From positions 10,735,882-10,799,881 of the forward strand of contig NC_088778.1 of the NCBI RefSeq assembly GCF_954871325.1: 64,000 nt of DNA, written 5' to 3'. The stretch's first letter is position 1; every line of letters begins with the position of its first letter. A program made the translations under genes and the position numbers. Shown here piece after piece: positions 57,457 to 64,000 of the stretch. Source of the stretch: Gordionus sp. m RMFG-2023 (taxonomy: Eukaryota > Nematomorpha > Gordioida > Chordodea > Parachordodidae). The notes under the pieces were generated by a model, which saw nothing but the letters and a program-made list of their open reading frames with translations, ran no database searches and had not been told where the DNA came from.

Positions 57457-59331
57457 GGCATTATCAGCGCAGAAAGCTGAAATGCAAATCATTGATAACC
57501 CTGCAGCTATATTTACCATTATGTGGCTAGCTATATCGTTGGATTTTTCACTATCCGAGGAAAAAATTTTAACAGTTTTATTGAAATGTTCTTATTCTTG
57601 TTGAAATAGCGAAGGATCGAGGGAAATGTTTAAATATTTCCCTCATTAAATGCATCTGTTAGAATTGCATATGGATGCCCATCTTTCAAATCATCTAGAA
57701 TTGACCTCTAGGATCCAGATACTAAAACACTTGTGATAACCTTGCTCATTTTTGTTCTCCCACAAGTAAGGTTTGCACTTATGTAGTCGTTATAAGATTT
57801 GACCCACATTGTGATGATATAGCTCTGTGAATGTTAAACTACATGATAGATGTATACGATTTCCGCAAATGTAGTTGCATCTGTATTATTTATTATTTTT
57901 GAGATTATTTTTGTATTGCAATCGATGTTGATATACTCCCCTGTACTGACTTATATGAATGAAATGATATTGATTTATTATTGGATGAAAATAAAAAGGA
58001 TAGAAAGAAATTTACAAACTAGACATGTTTTTCGAATAAATATTTAAAATTTATTTTAAATATATAAAAATAATCAATTAATGTCTATCAAAATCATTAT
58101 TTATATATTAAAAACGTTAAAATACTTTTTTAAAAAAATTGCGGGAAATTTCCATTTGCGGTAGTTTTGCAGGAGAGAGATGTCTGCGTGTAAACTAAAA
58201 AATTTCGGGAGTCTCCCGCTGATGGGGGGAGACATGGCAACCCTAGTCCATAGCCATTTTTAGTTACGACATGAATATTCTTATTATAATTTTGTTCACA
58301 TTAATCAGTAACCCAAAATTTAGCACGTTACCAGATTTTATAGAAAAACTAAAAAATTGAGCAGACCCAGCGAATCGACTTACACGAGCCTGCTTCATAA
58401 GTCGACTAAGCGAGCCGACTACATGCGCCAACTAAGTGAATCGGCTCATGCGGCTCCTTGATCGGCTTGTGTCGAAGCCGTTTTTACGACTATGACTCGA
58501 GTCGCAAGCCGTAAGAACTCGACTTTTTACAACACTAGGCATGTGCATTATTAATCAATTTGGTTTGAATTGAATTGAATTGGTCTTTTTGGATGTAGAG
58601 TCGCTTATACCAAAATTATTTAGTTGTTTTTCTATCTCCTTAAAACTGTTGGCATGAACATTTATAAAATAAATACTATAATTTTAAAATCACAATTACC
58701 TTTAGATGTTTTTTGAGGTTATAGCTACTGGATTGATTTGAGAATTTTTTTTTTTACATTTTAAACAAATTAATTTGTAGCCAGTTTTGGTTTTTATATA
58801 ATTTCAAAATATTTTTCAAACTTTGGTGGGAAACTTGTATTATTGTTAATAAAGAACACTTTCCTCCCGGGTATCTTCCATTTCATTATTATCATCGTCT
58901 GACTCACTTTCAACGATTTGGATATCCATTTGCGATGATATTTTAAATAATTTACACATTTAGATTTATGATATAAATTTGAAATATAAATTATTTAATA
59001 ATAAAAATTATAAATAATTATGATATTATATTTAAATTTTCACATTTATGGTTACATTCATTATATTTTTTAGCTACTATCAAAAAAAGGAGCGCGCCTA
59101 AAAAATAAATAATTTTTAAAAAAGTAGCACGCTATTAACTATAGCTACCAAAAAAGATAGTGCGCTACAATAAACTCGCAACTTTAACAACTCTGGATAC
59201 ATGTTATGAATCCTTTATTTTTTCATATATTGAATTCGCATTAACATTCGAGTGAAATGCTATATTTAATATTTGTGATTCTTATATTTAAATAAAATTT
59301 AGCTTAAATTTTATCCTGAGATTATAAAAAG

Positions 59332-60012
59332 CATAGACCTGCAGGCCCGGCCCAGGTCGGGCCGTATATTAAATTTTTTTAATATACCCGGGCCGGGCCT
59401 AAAAAAATTTTTTTAAACATATCCGGGCCGGGCCTAAATAATTTTTTTTTAAATATATCCGGGCCGGGCCTAAGATTGTTAAACCCGAGCCGGGCCTTAA
59501 TATTTTTTATAAAAATTTTTACATTATGAGTTAATGGTTTTAAGATTATATTATATTATAGTTATGATTAATATAATATTGGGTGATGGTTAACACTACC
59601 TAACACTCACAGATCGATCTAATTATTAATTTCCTGCAAATTTATTCAAAGTATTAATATATTTTTTTATAATTCATATCTATTTTACAAAATATTTTAC
59701 CAAAACAATCAAATAAAGGAATATCTTAAATAAGCCCCAATATATTCAAGTATATTAATATATTTTTTTATAATTCATATCTAAATTTTTAGAATATATT
59801 TTACCAAAACAATCAAATCACTTCTTGAAGTTTGTAATACCTTAAGGATAAATAAAATTGATTTTACTTAATATAAAGCATTTTTTAATTAAAAAATTTG
59901 TTTTATACAAGTTTTTCCGGGGAATTAATTTCCGGGGATTTATTTTCCGGGATTTTTTTTCCGGGGAATTATTTTCCGGGATTCGTGCAAATGTTACCTC
60001 TGCAGGTCTCTG
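59332..60012. mobile_element. 681-bp deletion copy of the GGCCC hAT family
   Basis: The ends CATAGACCTGCAGGCCC and CTGCAGGTCTCTG are flanked by perfect ATAAAAAG copies (59,324-59,331; 60,013-60,020). The left part is the inverted equivalent of the right end of the element at 34,695-36,572, including the GGGCCGGGCCTAA array. The segment GGGTGATGGTTAACACTACC also matches. The transposase region is deleted, and the right part holds a different array of TTTTCCGGGGAATTA. The perfect target duplication suggests recent movement. Confidence 0.9.
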
Positions 60013-60155
60013 ATAAAAAGTATGCAATTTTTACGTTCCTAATATATTGTACGCTTTTTATTGAATCTCTTCTAAAATTATTTTCTCTTTCTCACATTCG
60101 TCTTCCATAATATAGGAAAATCCTATTTCTTAATAAAAAGATTTTATAATATATC

Positions 60156-60955
60156 TAAGGGGTGTACCGATACCACTTTTTGAAGGCCGATCCGATATTA
60201 ATTTGATATCGGCCACCGATCCGATATTAATTTGATATCGGCCACCGATCCGATATCATATCTAATTTTGTATTCTGTAAAGATACCAATGGTTTTATTT
60301 TTAATATACCTTTTATTAATATAATATCTATAATTTAACTTACCATAACTTAAGTCATTTAAATATATTATAATGATCAGTTATAGTTTATATTTAATTC
60401 AATTGCAATTCTAAAAATATATAAAATATTTTTATTGTTAAATTACTTTTATATAATAAGTATATTAATCTATATACATATAAAGTAATAAACAAATATA
60501 TTATAAAATTTGATATAAATATTTAAAATAATATTTAACATTAATATATCGAAGATTTCTTTATAGAAATACCAAAATTTCTAATTTATCAAAGGTCAGC
60601 CTGCCGTGATGGTAACTGTCAATATCACCGGCTTCCCTAAGAACAGATTCTGAAGAGATTATCGCACACTTTTATAAACAGAATGCACAAAAAAAATAAC
60701 AATATGGCAGAATGCTTATTAATTGATTATTATTATTAAAAAAATTAACATAAAAATGGATTTCGATTTTATTTATATAAATAAATGATTTTCGATTTAA
60801 CTTTTTTTTAAAATTTTTATAACATTTTATTTTTGTTAAAAACGCCATTTTTTATCGGATCGGATCGGAAAATTTTATAATATTGGCCGATAACCGTTAT
60901 TTTAAAATAGTTGAAATATCTGCCCGATCCGATATAAAGTATCGGTACATCCCTA
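60156..60955. mobile_element. 800-bp hAT MITE (CCGATATCGG family)
   Basis: The ends TAAGGGGTGTACCGATAC and GTATCGGTACATCCCTA are inverted repeats, with GGCCGATCCGATATTAATTT repeated inside the left end. The flanks AATATATC (60,148-60,155) and AATATATA (60,956-60,963) match at 7 of 8. There is no coding capacity. It is related in its ends to 16,532-17,135, but its interior differs. Confidence 0.85.
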
Positions 60956-60963
60956 AATATATA

Positions 60964-61399
60964 TTAAAATTAGAAATCTTATGCGTTTAATCTTTTTCTT
61001 AGAATAGGCAAAAACTCTTTAGAATATTTTTTCTGAAAAGGTCTAGCCCTAGCCACTAAAGGTTTGACTATACCTCCAAATCCGTCACAAGCCGATTTGC
61101 TAAGAGATGTGACTCAATTTTATTCCGAAATCATCTTCATGGTGGCAAAGATTTATTATTTGCTATTCTTATATTATTATTTCGTCTAAAAAGTAGAAGA
61201 ATTTTCTTGGGTTTGGAATAAATGAACGGCAATTGTATGAATGAGAGATTCCGATATTATTATGTTACTTAAATGATTTAAACTATTAAATGTCTTGTAA
61301 TAAATCACAAAAGGACGAATAATTACTTGCACTTTATTCTAGTGAAATTATTATACTGAACCCCAAAGGCATAATTTTCAACATCATCCTGAACTAATA
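60964..61399. other. No gene seen
   Basis: AT-rich sequence. AAAAGGTCTAGCCCTAGCCACTAAAGG (near 61,036, in parts) and AAATCCGTCACAAGCC do not match any repeat I could find in the window. Confidence 0.3.
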
Positions 61400-61930
61400 T
61401 TCTCCTTAATTTAAATTCATTTTAATAGAATTCATATTACAAAAAAATTTTGAGATATAAGCAATTTATAAATTTTGCAGGTACGAAATTTTCATTTGTC
61501 GCACCTTTGAGGTTCTGTAGTTTGCTAGTAAATAAAATAAACGGCTCTCTTATTTTTTTTTGCCGATCTAAATAATTCGTGCAATTTTTAACAATTATAA
61601 AAGGGGTCGGCCGAAATATTGCTTAAAAACACGGGTAAAGCAATATAAGTAAACCGGAAGTTAAATACTCAAATTGACGCCAATTTTTTTCTTTCGATAG
61701 ACCTAGATTTTTTTTTACCTACAATATGATTTATTATATTTATTTTTACCCTAAATAGTTTTTGAGATATAAACTTTTTCAAAATTTTACAGACTCAAAA
61801 GTCACTATTTTTCGCACCTTTGAGGCCGGAAATCAGGTGTTCTAGCGAGCTACAATGGCTTTCTCATTTTTTTTACCAATCTAAATAATTTTAGATGTAC
61901 CTTTTTTGATCGATTGACATAGAATGGTCC
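61400..61930. repeat. Diverged direct repeat of about 220 bp
   Basis: 61,430-61,620 and 61,690-61,900 share TTTTGAGATATAA, a TTTTGCAGG/TTTTACAGA block, TCGCACCTTTGAGG, and CGATCTAAATAATT in the same order. Divergence is about a quarter by eye. The end GATCGATTGACATAGAATGG (61,907) resembles the GATTTGTCATGGAATG terminus near palindromes 1 and 2, so it may be the same old family. Confidence 0.6.
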
Positions 61931-62309
61931 AACCACGTTATGCTCTAAGCACCATTGTTCCTAAAACTCATTTAAGTTGGTCCATATATTTCTTGTTTTA
62001 ATTGCTCACTGTGCTTTATTTTTAAGCGTATTACATATTTAAAGTAATATTTTCTTGGGTTTCAATTTTAAATCAAAAAAACATCTTGATTATGACCTTC
62101 GTATCTGCTGTTATCAATATGCATTGCTGATTCAAATAAAACTATAAGCCTTCATTTCTATAAACAATTTACAAATTTAATGGGTTAGATACCCAATTTT
62201 AGTAGTAGTTGGCAGTTACAAAATATTTTAAACTTATCTTCCATTTTTGTGTTTATCAGTATGTTCTATGAAGAAAGAACAGATTTTCAATTCATATTTA
62301 AGGCTTGTA
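61931..62309. other. No gene seen
   Basis: Featureless AT-rich DNA up to the hAT end at 62,313. Confidence 0.35.
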
Positions 62310-62734
62310 GGCAGGGGTTCGAACCGAACCGCAAAACCGGAATGAACCGTTATGATTTTCTGAACCGTAACCTTAACCGAACCGTTATGAAGAAAATATT
62401 AAAAGAGCGAACCGAACCGTTATAAATATTTTAAACCGGTTCAAAACGGTTTTAAAAATAATTAATTTTAATTTTCCTTGGGGGCATTTTTTCAATTGGT
62501 GATTTCTTTTCAAATTAAATATTTCCATATTATCAACATTATATATCAAATTAAATATTTTTATATTATCAACATTATATATCAAATAATACCAGGTTTG
62601 TTGTTTTTTCTTTAAATACTTAATTTATAAGAGATTAGACAATTTATCTGTTAATTAGATAAGATATCTTAAAATCAGACATAATTATTCTTGGCTAAAT
62701 TAAATTTTTTATCTCATTATAAAAACTTGGATCA

Positions 62735-63690
62735 TAGAATTTAAATGACAATAAATAAAATAGTCAGCAATATTTTAATGATATAATAATTTTTTATTTA
62801 TAATCATTGTTTTTTTAAATTCAGAATTCTAATATTATAAATTATTTATTATAATATATTAGTTAGCATTTACCATTATCATATATGTAAAATAAAAAAA
62901 TATGATTAAAGAATGGCATTTGTAATGAATATTTTTCTAAATCTGTATTTTTAAATAATAAAAATCTTACTATAAATCGTTTAAATAAGTTAATTAACAT
63001 TGCATTAAATTATTTTTATACTTTTATTTATTTATTAATGTGTTTTATATTTAAATAAACTTACAGTTAATTAAAAATAGGAATTACATTTTAATGTTAA
63101 ACTAAATATAAATACTATAGTTTAACTTAAATTACCTATTCTGTCATATTATATTAACATCTAACAGAAATAAAGTACTGACCAATTTTTATATAATATT
63201 GTTTTACAATAATTTCTTATTAATTGATATATTAAAAAAAAGTTTATCTTAGTTTATATAGAATATATTAGAGTGGGTAATTTGAATTAAACTATACTAG
63301 TTATATTTAGTTTAACATCAAAATATAATTCCTATTTTTAAATGTAAGTCTATTTAATATAAAACACAAATAAATAAAAGTATAAAATAATTTAATGCAA
63401 TGTTAGTTAACTTATTTAAACTGAAGATTTATAGTAAAATTTTTATTATTTAAAAATACAGATTTAGAAAAATATTCATTACAAATGCCATTCTTTAATC
63501 ATATATTTTTTTATTTTGCATATATGATAATGGTAAATGCTAACTAACATATTATTTTAATAATAAATATTAGAATTCTGAATAATATGATTTTTCTAAA
63601 TAAAAAATTATTATATCATTAAAATATTTATTGCTGACCATTTTATTTATTGTCATTTAAATTCTATAATCCAAGTTATTTAAAAAAATA
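62735..63690. repeat. Palindrome 6, arms about 420 bp, inside the hAT leader
   Basis: 62,735-63,150 (TAGAATTTAAATGACAATAA through TTTAACTTAAATTACC) recurs inverted at 63,270-63,690 with modest divergence. The spacer is about 120 bp. It separates the hAT terminal repeats from the transposase start and is probably an inserted non-autonomous foldback unit. Confidence 0.8.
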
Positions 63691-63786
63691 AAGGTAAAAT
63701 TGTTTCTATTAAGCGTTTTTATTTATTCTATTTATATAATAAAAGATTTTCATCTATCATCATATAGCTTTTTAGTTTTCTATTAA

Positions 63787-64000
63787 ATGGTTCGGGAAAA
63801 GTCAAATCCTGTGCGTTCCTTTTTAAATAAGATATCATAAAAAATCAATCTATTTGTAAAATAGAAGATTGTGGTAAGATCTTAACTGGAGACCATGCTG
63901 CAAATCTTGAACGACATATAGAAAGATTCCACAATAGGGAATTCAAAACATTAAGAAAAAAGAAAGAAAATTTGACTATTAAAAAAATTCAAATAACGAA
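63787..64000 (+). pseudogene. BED zinc finger of hAT transposase (partial)
   Basis: ATG at 63,787 gives MVREKSNPVRSFLNKIS and then a stop. A shifted frame resumes with NQSICKIEDCGKILTGDHAA, then NLERHIERFHNREFKTLRKK. The C-x4-C...H-x5-H spacing and the ANLERHI part are the BED-type DNA-binding finger found at the N-terminus of hAT transposases (usual start MPRKKSNPVW). One frameshift lies between the two parts, so this copy is probably not functional unless the sequence has an error. The protein continues past the window. Confidence 0.75.

Larger units (their letters stand above)
53633..58245. mobile_element. hAT element C inside B, with rearranged transposase
   Basis: The ends CAGGGTTGCAAATTTTC and GGCAACCCTA are inverted. 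The flanks GTCCTGAG (53,625-53,632) and GTCCATAG (58,246-58,253) match at 6 of 8 bases, and the sequence of B resumes directly on each side. Near both ends lie GCGGGAGAAATATGAAAATTGCG-type repeats (in parts). Transposase pieces occur on both strands: plus strand 54,135-54,356 (LKSRRSIPDYLKDGHTYAIL, TDASNKGN) and minus strand 55,811-55,533 (GCICHILHNSCKKAMNVLSV, DLEWCELFRYIPIRLLSLIP). The TDASNKGN and H-x-LHN/RWLS-like boxes are typical of hAT transposases. An inverted internal duplication (MSKVI region again near 57,650-57,750) shows it is rearranged. Confidence 0.82.
51126..58537. mobile_element. hAT element B inside A, GGCATGTG target duplication
   Basis: The ends TAGTGTTGTTAAACGGC and GACTTTTTACAACACTA are imperfect inverted repeats. 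GGCATGTG is present on both sides (51,118-51,125; 58,538-58,545). Subterminal AGTCGACTC/GAGTCGACT palindromic motifs repeat many times at each end. Its interior is a palindrome: 51,250-52,040 recurs inverted at 53,285-53,632 and, beyond the insertion of element C, at 58,246-58,390. It has no transposase of its own. Relatives are at 32,057 and the MITEs at 10,638 and 29,259. Confidence 0.9.
49743..59195 (-). mobile_element. hAT element A, outermost layer of a nest
   Basis: The ends CAGAGTTGTTAAACACTAC and TTTAACAACTCTG are inverted, and identical GATACATG copies flank them (49,735-49,742; 59,196-59,203). Subterminal AAAAAGTAGCACGCTA repeats occur near both ends. The transposase runs on the minus strand: a BED-like Cys/His stretch near 58,600-58,800 (SSSYNLKKHLK) and an acidic ESDDDNNEMEDTREE at about 58,860-58,910 at the 5' side, and the dimerisation motif at 50,041-50,140 at the 3' side. 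The middle is split by element B (51,126-58,537). Without the insert it would be about 2 kb. Confidence 0.9.
62313..64000 (+). mobile_element. hAT element running off the right edge
   Basis: The left end CAGGGGTTCGAACCGAACCG is followed by many inverted AACCGGTT and CGAACCGTTAT motifs (62,330-62,455), typical hAT transposase-binding subterminal repeats. The plus strand from 63,787 encodes a BED zinc finger (listed separately), so this is the 5' part of a transposase-bearing copy. Between them lies a palindrome (62,735-63,690). The right end and target duplication are outside the window. Confidence 0.8.

Overview
This is a very AT-rich eukaryotic nuclear window, probably from an animal. The genes have spliced exons with GT-AG introns. 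I saw no operons, CRISPR arrays or bacterial signals. Introns range from 41 bp to about 22 kb, and most of the DNA is transposon debris, mainly hAT elements, LINE fragments and foldback palindromes. The exact organism cannot be named. Short, fast-evolving proteins in an AT-rich, transposon-loaded genome would suit a parasitic cnidarian (Myxozoa) or a similar reduced animal, but that is only a guess.

The main gene is a minus-strand homologue of THADA (yeast Trm732), the HEAT-repeat/DUF2428 partner of the tRNA Cm32 methyltransferase. I placed eleven exons from about 46.9 kb down to 202. They align in order with human THADA from memory, and most neighbouring exons have compatible splice phases. 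The 3' end lies beyond base 1. Its largest intron (24,997-46,927) is 21.9 kb. A short plus-strand gene with a 41-bp intron, probably FAM8A1-like (RDD family), begins at 48,040, head to head with the THADA 5' end.

Layout: 0-25 kb holds the THADA middle exons. Their introns carry three foldback palindromes, a LINE with a YIDD reverse transcriptase motif (10.4-13.5 kb), hAT MITEs, and long poly-G runs all on the plus strand. 25-46.9 kb is the giant intron: inverted LINE fragments around a hAT element, several hAT elements, satellite-bearing palindromes, and an 8.1-kb foldback element (37,437-45,549). That element has about 4-kb arms, terminal CGCGTCC satellite arrays, a tRNA-like sequence in each arm, and a 9-bp direct repeat at its ends. 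48-64 kb holds the FAM8A1-like 5' exons, then a four-deep nest: hAT in hAT in hAT, with a broken Ty3/gypsy fossil inside. Most layers are recognised by matching 8-bp target duplications. Further hAT elements follow, and the last one runs off the right edge with its BED zinc finger.

The host genes work apart: THADA in tRNA modification, the FAM8A1-like protein presumably in ER membrane quality control. Everything else is selfish DNA or its decay products, with no sign that it serves the host genes. Protein comparisons were made from memory, without alignment software.
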